Positions 1-6,511 of a stretch of DNA of 64,000 nt are shown one piece after another. Location: assembly GCA_051880495.1 (NCBI GenBank), contig JBJEOB010000118.1, positions 1 through 64,000 of the forward strand, written 5' to 3'. How positions within the stretch are numbered: position 1 is the first letter of the stretch; each line of letters starts with the position of its first letter. A program made the position numbers and the translations under genes. Source of the DNA: MGBC120314 sp051880495 (GTDB taxonomy: Bacteria; Bacillota; Clostridia; Lachnospirales; Lachnospiraceae). The notes beneath the pieces were generated by a model, which was not told the DNA's origin, did no database searches, and worked only from the letters and a program-made list of their open reading frames with translations.

Positions 1-791
1 AATTTCATCAATAAACACTATACAAGGTGCATTTCTTTTGGCATCTTCAAAAAGGTCTCTTACACGCGATGCACCAACACCGACGAACATTTCCACAAAA
101 TCTGAACCGGATATGCTAAAGAACGGAACTCCTGCTTCACCTGCTATTGCTTTTGCAAGTAAAGTCTTACCTGTTCCCGGAGGTCCGGTCAGTATAACTC
201 CCTTCGGAATTCTTGCTCCAAGATCAGTATATTTTTTAGGATTTTTAAGAAAATCAACTATTTCAGCAAGCTCTTCTTTTTCTTCATTAAGGCCTGCAAC
301 ATTGGCAAACCTGACTTTCTTGGCTGATTCATCCATAAGCTTGGCACGGCTTCTTCCAAAATTCATCATCTTGGCATTCGCACCGCCGCCATTCTGCCTT
401 GACATAAAACTTATCAGAATTATGACCATCACCAAAGTTAGGCCTACCGGCAGAACCGTAGAGACAAGAAAGCTGTCCCTCTTCACATCATTTAACAGAA
501 AATCAATATTATTTTCTGTCAGGATTGTACATACCTCATTAACATCAGAAACATATAACTCCTGTTCCTTACCGTCAACTGTCTTAGCATATACAACGCC
601 CGTAGGCACCTCGGCATTCTGCTCTATCTCGACCTGTGCTATATTGCTGGTCTTAATATCATTAACAAAATCAAGATATGTATATTCATCAGAAGGCGTA
701 TTACCCATCCTGCTTACATACCATAATAACATGAGTGCAAGAATCAGCAGGTAAAAAACTCCAAATCCTCGCATTACATTTCTTCTCATCC
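1..791 (-). CDS. ftsH: ATP-dependent zinc metalloprotease FtsH (partial, 3' end beyond window)
   Basis: Membrane-anchored AAA+ protease that degrades unstable membrane and cytosolic proteins. The visible first ~263 codons give the standard N-terminal layout: a membrane segment at about residues 8-26, a small extracytoplasmic domain, a second membrane segment at about 115-135, then the AAA domain with the Walker A motif GPPGTGKT near residue 202. The reading runs off the window at the Walker B core (VFIDE), so the protease domain with its HEXXH motif is outside the window. Start chosen at the ATG with an AGGAGG 7 bases upstream. It follows hpt by 9 bases, the same tilS-hpt-ftsH order as in Bacillus. 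Confidence 0.97.
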
Positions 792-800
792 GTTTTCCTC

Positions 801-1334
801 CTACAATCTCACAATTCCAATAAATGGAAGATTTCTATATTTCTGGTCATAATCCAGTCCAAATCCAACAACAAACTCATCCGGTATAGTAAATACATTA
901 TAATCTATAGGGACCTCAACCTCACGTCTGTCAGGCTTATCCATCAGAGTACATAACTTAAGGCTTGCCGGATTACGTTCCTTCAGAAGCGCAAGAAGAT
1001 TACTCAGTGTTCTTCCTGAATCTATAATATCCTCCACCACAAGAACATCCCTGCCCTCTATAGGCTCATCAAGATCTTTTTTCATAATAAGGTTACCACT
1101 TGATTTTGTCCCGCTTCCGTAGCTTGAAACGCACATGAAATCAAGAGTCACAGGCACAGTGATTCTTTTGGCCAGATCATTCATAAAGAACACGCCGCCC
1201 TTTAATACACATATCATATGAATCGTCTTTCCCTGATAATCCGAACTGATTTTCTTAGCCAGTTCACCTATCCTCTGTTCAATTTCCTGTTCCGTATACA
1301 TCACATCTATCTGATGTTCAAACTGGTAATCCAT
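801..1334 (-). CDS. hpt: Hypoxanthine phosphoribosyltransferase
   Basis: Purine salvage enzyme that joins hypoxanthine or guanine to PRPP, giving IMP or GMP in the cytoplasm. The 177-residue length is typical. The PRPP-binding signature VVEDIIDSGRT is at residues 99-109, the LKGG loop is near 44-47, and the purine-contacting FVVGFGLDY stretch is at 154-162. The ATG has a GGAGGA about 8 bases upstream. It starts one base after the tilS stop, so the two are co-transcribed, as is usual for this pair. Confidence 0.97.
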   Translation of the reverse strand: MDYQFEHQIDVMYTEQEIEQRIGELAKKISSDYQGKTIHMICVLKGGVFFMNDLAKRITVPVTLDFMCVSSYGSGTKSSGNLIMKKDLDEPIEGRDVLVVEDIIDSGRTLSNLLALLKERNPASLKLCTLMDKPDRREVEVPIDYNVFTIPDEFVVGFGLDYDQKYRNLPFIGIVRL

Positions 1335-1335
1335 A

Positions 1336-2688
1336 CTATTTCCTCCCCAGCGTTACCTGTAATATTCTTTTAGTATTATTATCCACTTTATACGCTTCAC
1401 TTATACGGTATCCGACTATCCATAAAACATGGCTGCCTTCTGCCAGAAGCCATATACAGTCTCTGTCCTCCCGGGGAATCTTTTTATCAATAAAAAATGA
1501 CTTTAAAGACTTTTTATTTCCCATCCCGTCAATTGTAAAATAATCTCCCGGCTGTCGTTTTCTCAATTTCAGTTTATCTTTTATTTTATCATAATCAAAT
1601 ACTTTCGTATAGTCATTTGTTAATTTTTCGCAATTTTCTTTATATGGCAGCACTTCAAACTCAAAATCTTCTTCCATGCAGCTCATAAAATCATCCTGCT
1701 TCTCTTTATGCGTTATCAAGTCATTTTTTCTAATTACTAATGTTTCATATCCCCTTAACGCCAAAAGTTTGTATGGCAGCACAATTTTCTTTGATACCCG
1801 GTTAAACAGAAGACTGTCTATATCTTCCAGATGAATTCTTGTAATGTCTTTGCATCCGTTTATCAGGAATCTTATAGCCCTCATGTAAATTTCGCGCCTT
1901 ATGCATACATGAACATCCTTTAACATACTTACGGAAAGCGTTACATTATCATCTGATTCACTTTCACATACTTCATTCCATGCTTTTTGTGTTTCACTCT
2001 CAATAAATGAATAATAATCCTGCATATCATTAGCGAATTCAGCAATATTGGCACTGACATTCGGGTTAAAATTATCCCTCATATATGGCAGAACGACATT
2101 TCTGAATTTATTTCTCGTATAATGGTCGCTAAGATTTGTACTGTCAATGCAAAACTGAAGGTCTTCATTTGCAAGGTATTCCTCAATTTCTTTCTTTGAA
2201 ACACATAATAAAGGACGGATAATCCTGCCGTTACGCGGAAGCATCCCACACGCGCCCTTTAGTGAGGAACCTCTTACTATATGATGAAGAACCGTTTCAG
2301 CCTGATCGTCCATATGATGTGCGACCGCAATTTTAGCATTGCCGTCTACTAAATCAAAGGCTTCATACCTTACGTTTCTACCGGCTTCCTCCTCTGACTG
2401 CCCCATTTTTTTAGCTATTTCCCTTACATCTTTATGAAAAACATGAAGCTCAATATTCTTTTCTTCGCAATAAGCTTTTACAAATTCTTCATCCCTGTCG
2501 GCCTCAGCTCCCCGGATTCCATGATTCACATGAACCGCAGCAAGTTTTATATTCATATCGGCAGAGAGCCTGTACAGAATATCAAGAAGACACACTGAGT
2601 CAGGTCCGCCCGATACTCCTACGATAACCTTATCCCCGGCCGACAAAAGATTATGTTCATTTATGTAATTCGATACCTTCTTTAGCAT
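1336..2688 (-). CDS. tilS: tRNA(Ile)-lysidine synthetase
   Basis: Modifies cytidine 34 of tRNA-Ile(CAU) to lysidine using ATP, switching the tRNA from reading AUG to AUA. The PP-loop ATPase motif SGGPDS is at residues 26-31 within an N-type ATP pyrophosphatase domain. Conserved downstream signatures follow (HHMDDQAETVLHHIVRGSS and a TRNKFRN element around residues 190-196). The C-terminal substrate-binding region ends near residue 450, a normal full length. It lies between the SpoIIE-type phosphatase gene and hpt, as in Bacillus. The SGGPDS motif plus neighbourhood leave little doubt. Confidence 0.96.
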   Translation of the reverse strand: MLKKVSNYINEHNLLSAGDKVIVGVSGGPDSVCLLDILYRLSADMNIKLAAVHVNHGIRGAEADRDEEFVKAYCEEKNIELHVFHKDVREIAKKMGQSEEEAGRNVRYEAFDLVDGNAKIAVAHHMDDQAETVLHHIVRGSSLKGACGMLPRNGRIIRPLLCVSKKEIEEYLANEDLQFCIDSTNLSDHYTRNKFRNVVLPYMRDNFNPNVSANIAEFANDMQDYYSFIESETQKAWNEVCESESDDNVTLSVSMLKDVHVCIRREIYMRAIRFLINGCKDITRIHLEDIDSLLFNRVSKKIVLPYKLLALRGYETLVIRKNDLITHKEKQDDFMSCMEEDFEFEVLPYKENCEKLTNDYTKVFDYDKIKDKLKLRKRQPGDYFTIDGMGNKKSLKSFFIDKKIPREDRDCIWLLAEGSHVLWIVGYRISEAYKVDNNTKRILQVTLGRK

Positions 2689-2756
2689 TCTTCATACTCC
2701 TGCTTATTTATTAGTAAAATATTACTTTAAAACTTATCATAGTTCAAGTGCCGGTT

Positions 2757-3878
2757 TCATCTTCGCGAAAATATACCCATTACCAGAACTGTCATGTCAT
2801 CATTAGGCTCACCTTCATCGTTTCCGCGGGTAAGAACCTTGTTAATTATTTCTTCAGCAATACTTTGGGGATTTTTGGTCTGAATCTTTGAAATAATCTC
2901 CATCAGCATCTTTTCCTTTGCAATCACCGGCAGCTCATCCAATACTCCGTCGCTTACCATTATAACATAGTCGCCATCGTACATTTTCTTCATTGTACAG
3001 TCAAAATCAACATGATTTAATACCCCTATCGGGAGTGTTTCAGACTGAATTACTTCCACCCAGTCTTTCCGCTTAATAAATGTAGCTGCTGCACCCATTT
3101 TCATAAAGCCGGCAAGCCCGAGGAAAGTGTCAAATGTACATAAATCAATTGTTATCGGATTATTAATACTTATTGATACTTCAACAGCCTGATTAATAAG
3201 TTCTATCGCCATATGTTCTGAAAATCCGGATTTAAGAGCAAGCTCCATAAGTTCAATTACCTTACTGCTGTCATTAAATGCCTGTCTTCCCGTACCCATG
3301 CCGTCGCACAGACTCATCATAATTTTACCGGCCCGGACCTGCTCTATGATGTAACTGTCACCCGACACAGGATTATTCTGTTTATTGCGGCTGGCAGCAC
3401 CATAAGAATATTCGAATCTTCCGCATTCTTCAAATACATATTCGTTAAAATTGCCATTTATCATTACTCTGTTATTATCAGATGAATCAAAAAAAGTCTG
3501 GAATATTTCTGAAAAAATCCCTGTGATTTCCTTTAGATTGGCACTCTGTTTTCTCACGGAGCATAATTTTACATATAGCTCTTTATGACCGTCCCCGCGT
3601 TCTATCAGTTTTAAATCTTTTGCCGTAATTCCCTTCTTTTGAAGGACGTCAGTTATCCGAGATACCATTTCTTCCGGAATCATGAGTTCTTTACTGAATA
3701 CTCCTGTATATTCCAGAAGTAACTTTGATATCTCCTTTAACTGCATGGTAAAAGGAGCCGCTTCATTTAAAGCGTCTGCTTCTTTTGTGATTTTATCATA
3801 TAAATCCGCAAGTTCGCCAAGTACTCCTGCCTCTTTTTCAATATGATGCACTGAATAGACAAGGCTTTTGTAATCCAA
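2757..3878 (-). CDS. spoIIE: Short, apparently soluble SpoIIE-type PP2C phosphatase
   Basis: Relative of stage II sporulation phosphatase SpoIIE, which dephosphorylates the anti-anti-sigma factor SpoIIAA to release sigma-F in the forespore. Only 373 residues are present, against roughly 800 or more in the usual family. The PP2C catalytic motifs are intact: CDGMGTG near residue 189, VSDGVLDE near 311, and NDDMTVLV near 361. About 150 residues of helical, region-II-like sequence precede them. The long polytopic membrane domain is absent, and no hydrophobic segment is seen. The start is TTG with a GGGGGATGGAG stretch just upstream. A promoter-like sequence lies directly upstream, so this does not look like a broken gene. 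It sits between tRNA-Met and tilS, the canonical spoIIE position. Confidence 0.88.
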   Translation of the reverse strand: MDYKSLVYSVHHIEKEAGVLGELADLYDKITKEADALNEAAPFTMQLKEISKLLLEYTGVFSKELMIPEEMVSRITDVLQKKGITAKDLKLIERGDGHKELYVKLCSVRKQSANLKEITGIFSEIFQTFFDSSDNNRVMINGNFNEYVFEECGRFEYSYGAASRNKQNNPVSGDSYIIEQVRAGKIMMSLCDGMGTGRQAFNDSSKVIELMELALKSGFSEHMAIELINQAVEVSISINNPITIDLCTFDTFLGLAGFMKMGAAATFIKRKDWVEVIQSETLPIGVLNHVDFDCTMKKMYDGDYVIMVSDGVLDELPVIAKEKMLMEIISKIQTKNPQSIAEEIINKVLTRGNDEGEPNDDMTVLVMGIFSRR

Positions 3879-3916
3879 GTATCTCCATCCCCCTTCACAT
3901 TTATTGCTGATTTACC

Positions 3917-3965
3917 AATTTATCACATATCCGGTGCAAATTTTGTCAAAACGGGAATTGCGACA
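3917..3965 (-). promoter_or_regulatory. Candidate Spo0A-responsive promoter of the SpoIIE-type gene
   Basis: On the minus strand TTGACA (3944-3949) is followed after 21 bases by TAAATT (3917-3922), about 38 bases before the TTG start. A 0A-box match, TTTGTCAAA on the plus strand (3942-3950), overlaps the -35 element. A second imperfect box, TGTCGCAA on the minus strand (3958-3965), is just upstream. Known: Bacillus spoIIE and spoIIG promoters have over-long spacers of about 21-22 bases and are activated by Spo0A boxes at the -35 region. Inference: the same arrangement here. Confidence 0.5.
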
Positions 3966-3980
3966 CAATTTCCTATCAAA

Positions 3981-4008
3981 TAAAAAGACCTTGAACAATT
4001 CAAGGTCT
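3981..4008 (-). terminator. Rho-independent terminator of tRNA-Met
   Basis: A perfect 10-bp inverted repeat (AGACCTTGAA, 3-base loop, TTCAAGGTCT) lies 5 bases past the tRNA 3' end and is followed by a T-run on the minus strand. It closes the tRNA transcript before the SpoIIE-type gene. Confidence 0.9.
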
Positions 4009-4013
4009 GATAA

Positions 4014-4087
4014 TAGCGAGAAAGGGATTCGAACCCCCGACACCTTGGGTATGAACCAAGTGCTCTAGCCAACTGAGCTATCTCGCC
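4014..4087 (-). tRNA. tRNA-Met (anticodon CAT)
   Basis: A 74-base cloverleaf on the minus strand. The acceptor stem is GGCGAGA paired with TCTCGCT (first pair G-U), with discriminator A. The D-arm is GCTCAGTTGGCTAGAGC. The anticodon stem CTTGG/CCAAG encloses loop TTCATAC. The T-arm is GGGGGTTCGAATCCC(T). CCA is not encoded. Elongator Met is more likely than lysidine-modified Ile, but a CAT anticodon alone cannot separate them. In Bacillus a tRNA-Met gene also lies beside spoIIE. Confidence 0.96.
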
Positions 4088-4125
4088 ATCTATATTGTGC
4101 AAGCCTTTTTACACTCGCAAAGTCG

Positions 4126-4154
4126 ATTATATCTTCTGGAAAATATTTTGTCAA
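4126..4154 (-). promoter_or_regulatory. Consensus sigma-A promoter for tRNA-Met
   Basis: Minus strand: TTGACA (4149-4154), 17-base spacer, TATAAT (4126-4131). Both hexamers match consensus exactly, as expected for a stable-RNA gene. The tRNA 5' end is about 39 bases downstream of the -10. Confidence 0.88.
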
Positions 4155-4161
4155 CAATAAT

Positions 4162-4467
4162 TTATTTTTCAGAAGGTTTTAAAATTATTTCATCTTTATA
4201 TATAAGTCCAAATTTTTCCTGCGCTACTTCCTCATAAAATTTCTTGGTCTGAACATACTTCTTTCTCTCAACAAGACGTTCTGCCCTTTCTTCTTCATCT
4301 GCAATAAGACCATTCAGTTCTTCCTCACGCTGGTCATATGCATGTATCTTTTCCTGCAGCGACTGTCCCTCAACCCAGGTAACAATGGCAATGGCAATTA
4401 CTACAGCAAAAATAGAAACATATCCCACCAAATTAAAAGCACCTTTTTTCTTACGTCTTTTGGCCAT
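4162..4467 (-). CDS. divIC: Septum formation initiator, DivIC/FtsB family
   Basis: Small bitopic division protein of the FtsL-DivIB-DivIC complex that activates septal peptidoglycan synthesis. At 101 residues it has the family layout: a basic cytoplasmic tail (MAKRRKKKG), one membrane segment at about residues 11-31, a predicted coiled coil at 34-75, and a short C-terminal segment with the family-like KFYEEVAQEKFGLIYKDE element at about 76-93. It follows yabQ by 10 bases and lies before tRNA-Met, so it is probably co-transcribed with yabPQ. Confidence 0.93.
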   Translation of the reverse strand: MAKRRKKKGAFNLVGYVSIFAVVIAIAIVTWVEGQSLQEKIHAYDQREEELNGLIADEEERAERLVERKKYVQTKKFYEEVAQEKFGLIYKDEIILKPSEK

Positions 4468-4477
4468 AATTACCCTC

Positions 4478-4867
4478 CTAATCCGAATTTTTATCGCTAT
4501 TGCTTATTTTAAACGATTTTTTAATGTTTTTCAACGCCTTTTTAACTATCTTTGCCGGAAAAAATAATATCAGTGAAACATATTTTACTATAAACGAACT
4601 AAAAGTTTTATGATACATCCATGCACCTAATACTTCTCCTGCAATGGCAAACCATCTGATATTTCCGGCATCCTCCATAAAACAGACCAGAAAAGTAATT
4701 ATTCCTGCAATCATCCAGTAAAATATATCTTCAACCGAAAGCCAGAAAATATTATGCGTTATCAGCCTTCTCATAATCCTTATTGCATCATAAAATACCG
4801 CCAGTGCTATTCCGACCGTGATAACAACGGCTATGTATTGGAGTTCCCAGCCCACCATCTCGCCCAT
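4478..4867 (-). CDS. yabQ: Spore cortex biosynthesis protein YabQ
   Basis: Membrane protein of about 129 residues of the YabQ family, needed in Bacillus for spore cortex formation and located in the outer forespore membrane. Hydrophobic segments lie at about residues 9-29, 48-65, 70-84 and 88-103, with a Lys-rich C-terminal tail. Its ATG overlaps the yabP stop codon by one base (TAATG), and an AAGGA lies about 10 bases upstream inside yabP. The tight yabP-yabQ-divIC order supports the name more than sequence alone, because this family is poorly conserved. Confidence 0.88.
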   Translation of the reverse strand: MGEMVGWELQYIAVVITVGIALAVFYDAIRIMRRLITHNIFWLSVEDIFYWMIAGIITFLVCFMEDAGNIRWFAIAGEVLGAWMYHKTFSSFIVKYVSLILFFPAKIVKKALKNIKKSFKISNSDKNSD

Positions 4868-5178
4868 TATTTAAACATCCTTGTTAAGAAACTTTCTGTT
4901 TTTCCGGCATAGCTGTTTACTTCGGAATAAGCCATACTGTCTATCTGTCCAGCAAGGTCCAGTTCTCCTTTCTCGACGGACAATCTGGTAACCTTAAGGT
5001 CTTGTCCTTTTATCGTCAGCATTCCCATGGATGTCTCCAGTAATATTTCCTTTAAGTCAAATGATATAACATCAACAACCCCCGTAATATTTCCTTTTTT
5101 TCTGTTATCAAGAAGCACTCTGTGGCTGCTGTTTATTTTGACTGACTCATTAGGCTGGCGTCTTAACTTATCCTCCAA
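4867..5178 (-). CDS. yabP: Sporulation protein YabP
   Basis: 103-residue member of the YabP/YqfC family, made in the mother cell during sporulation in Bacillus and required for cortex assembly. The beta-rich core (HRVLLDNRKKGNITGVVDVISF, then LLETSMGMLTIKGQDLKVTRLSVEKGEL) is typical. The start is TTG, 7 bases after an AGGAGG at 5187-5192. That ribosome-binding site forms one arm of an 11-bp inverted repeat, so translation may depend on which promoter made the mRNA. It is coupled to yabQ by a one-base overlap. Confidence 0.92.
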   Translation of the reverse strand: MEDKLRRQPNESVKINSSHRVLLDNRKKGNITGVVDVISFDLKEILLETSMGMLTIKGQDLKVTRLSVEKGELDLAGQIDSMAYSEVNSYAGKTESFLTRMFK

Positions 5179-5182
5179 AGCA

Positions 5183-5241
5183 AAAACCTCCTATATATCA
5201 AATACCATTATATGGTTATTTTAAATATATTAGGAGGTTTT
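5183..5241 (-). promoter_or_regulatory. Hairpin enclosing the yabP ribosome-binding site
   Basis: Minus-strand AAAACCTCCTA (5231-5241) is perfectly complementary to TAGGAGGTTTT (5183-5193). The second arm contains the yabP AGGAGG. The 37-base loop holds a smaller inverted repeat (ACCAT/ATGGT) and a TATAAT hexamer. In read-through mRNA from hup-rqcP the ribosome-binding site would be paired. The stem is followed by T-rich sequence, so it might also act as a weak terminator after rqcP. Confidence 0.6.
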
Positions 5242-5250
5242 AAAAATATT

Positions 5251-5490
5251 CTACAAATATTCAAACATTTCCTTGGCTTCGTCCTTACGGATTACTTCCT
5301 TTACATCCGTAACCTTCACCTTTACATTTTTCTGGCCAAACTGAATTTCAATGATATCTCCTTCTTTAACATCATAAGAAGCCTTGACCACTTTATCATT
5401 AACCATAACACGTCCTGCATCACATGCATCATTTGCAACTGTCCTGCGTTTAATCAGACGTGATACTTTAAGGTACTTATCCAGTCTCAT
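5251..5490 (-). CDS. rqcP: S4-domain RNA-binding protein RqcP (YabO/Hsp15 family)
   Basis: 79-residue protein made almost entirely of one S4 RNA-binding domain: MRLDKYLKVSRLIKRRTVAN, then DAGRVMVNDKVVKASYDVK and GDIIEI. In Bacillus RqcP (formerly YabO) assists RqcH in adding alanine tails to nascent chains on obstructed large ribosomal subunits. Its ATG directly follows the hup TAA with no gap, so translation is probably coupled. The position beside yabP matches Bacillus. Confidence 0.93.
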   Translation of the reverse strand: MRLDKYLKVSRLIKRRTVANDACDAGRVMVNDKVVKASYDVKEGDIIEIQFGQKNVKVKVTDVKEVIRKDEAKEMFEYL

Positions 5491-5766
5491 TTATGCGTTC
5501 ACCTGATCCTTTAATCCCTTTCCGGCTTTAAATTTAGGAACATTGACTGCCGGTATATTCATTATTTCTCCTGTTTGTGGATTTCTGCCCTCTCTTGCTT
5601 CTCTCTTAGCTGTTTCAAACGTCCCGAAACCAACTAATTGAACCTTTTCACCATTCTGCAACTGTTCAGAAACAACATCAACAAATGCCTTAAGGACTAA
5701 TTCGCTATCCTTTTTGGACAACTGGGTTTTTTCTGAAATTGCTGAAACTAATTCTGTCTTGTTCAT
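5491..5766 (-). CDS. hup: DNA-binding protein HU
   Basis: 91-residue histone-like protein that bends DNA as a dimer. The sequence from MNKTELVSAISEKTQLSKK through the arm motif GRNPQTGEIMNIPA to PKFKAGKGLKDQV is textbook HU. A start five codons upstream is possible, but its ATG precedes a GGAGGG that sits 8 bases before the MNKTEL start, so the shorter form is chosen. A strong sigma-A promoter lies about 47 bases upstream. In Bacillus this spot holds yabM and yabN (mazG) rather than hup. Confidence 0.97.
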   Translation of the reverse strand: MNKTELVSAISEKTQLSKKDSELVLKAFVDVVSEQLQNGEKVQLVGFGTFETAKREAREGRNPQTGEIMNIPAVNVPKFKAGKGLKDQVNA

Positions 5767-5812
5767 TTTGGGTCCCTCCATTTTTAGATTCTTTTATTGA
5801 ATCTATATCCTG

Positions 5813-5841
5813 TTTATATACGTTTTAAGGCGATTTGTCAA
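5813..5841 (-). promoter_or_regulatory. Sigma-A promoter of hup-rqcP
   Basis: Minus strand TTGACA (5836-5841), 17-base spacer, TATAAA (5813-5818). The -35 overlaps the spoVT stop codon. A 6-bp hairpin (AGATTC/GAATCT, 5786-5804) lies at the very 5' end of the predicted leader and could stabilise the abundant HU mRNA. Confidence 0.8.
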
Positions 5842-6386
5842 GACTCCATCTGCCTGCCCAGAAAACCTGCTGCCGAATCTGCAATTTTGGCTTCTGTATC
5901 ACCGAGTCGTGTTCTGTTCTCTTTTGTCGTAATAACGACAGAACCTATTGCGTCACCCTCACATATTATCGGACTTACCACCTGAGAATGGTATTCCTCA
6001 AGATCACCGTTAACTATCGGTATAAATTTCTTATCATCCTTAACAGCCACAAAACTTTGGCGGTTGTCAATGGCTTCCTCAAGCTGCTTACTGATTGGTT
6101 TTGCAATAAGCTCTTTTTTAGGTGCACCTGATACCGCCACAATCTGATCCCTGTCCGTAATGCATACGGTATGCCCTGTTGTCTGTGCCAGCGAATCTGC
6201 ATACTGTCTTGCAAATACTCCCAATTCACCTATAGGCGAATATTTTTTTAAAATAATCTCACCTTCCCGGTCAGTAAATATCTCTAACGGGTCACCTTCT
6301 CTGATTCTGAGTGTCTTTCTTATTTCCTTTGGTACTACAACCCGTCCTAAATCATCAATTCTTCGAACTATGCCTGTTGCTTTCAT
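5838..6386 (-). CDS. spoVT: Stage V sporulation transcription factor SpoVT
   Basis: Forespore transcription factor that tunes sigma-G genes and spore germination properties. The N-terminal AbrB-type swapped-hairpin DNA-binding domain is unmistakable: MKATGIVRRIDDLGRVVVPK at residues 1-20, then EIRKTLRIREGDPLEIF. A GAF-like sensor domain (about 55-180) follows. At 182 residues it is close to the Bacillus protein. The start was set at MKATG by homology, with GGAGGA about 10 bases upstream; an 11-codon longer reading exists. A sigma-G-like promoter precedes it. Confidence 0.97.
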   Translation of the reverse strand: MKATGIVRRIDDLGRVVVPKEIRKTLRIREGDPLEIFTDREGEIILKKYSPIGELGVFARQYADSLAQTTGHTVCITDRDQIVAVSGAPKKELIAKPISKQLEEAIDNRQSFVAVKDDKKFIPIVNGDLEEYHSQVVSPIICEGDAIGSVVITTKENRTRLGDTEAKIADSAAGFLGRQMES

Positions 6387-6429
6387 TATTGCATTTTCCT
6401 CCATTACCTTATTTTTCAAGATATGGAGT

Positions 6430-6459
6430 TATTATGTGAAAAATAAACAATAATATTCA
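6430..6459 (-). promoter_or_regulatory. Sigma-G-type promoter of spoVT
   Basis: Minus strand TGAATA (6454-6459), 17-base spacer, CATAATA (6430-6436). This fits the known sigma-G pattern (TGMATA, 17-18 bases, CATAMTA) at every specified base. The predicted leader is about 37 bases. In Bacillus spoVT is known to be transcribed by sigma-G, so position and sequence agree. Confidence 0.75.
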
Positions 6460-6511
6460 CGTCATCAAAATTCATCACATCAGAAATAGCATGTCAGCAT
6501 TAAAACTCTTA

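Noticed and set aside
38..754. 238-codon plus-strand open frame at the left edge
   Set aside because: Antisense to ftsH, whose Walker A motif and membrane segments are read clearly on the minus strand; composition (Ser/Thr/Leu-rich) is that of a complementary-strand shadow.
2689..4013. Frameshift that removed the SpoIIE membrane domain
   Set aside because: The bases upstream of the TTG start hold a promoter-like sequence, a terminator and tRNA-Met, with no residual hydrophobic coding in any frame.
5194..5230. A sigma-E promoter in the loop before yabP
   Set aside because: CATATAAT resembles a sigma-E or sigma-A -10, but no acceptable -35 lies at the proper distance, so it is kept only as a possibility in the hairpin finding.
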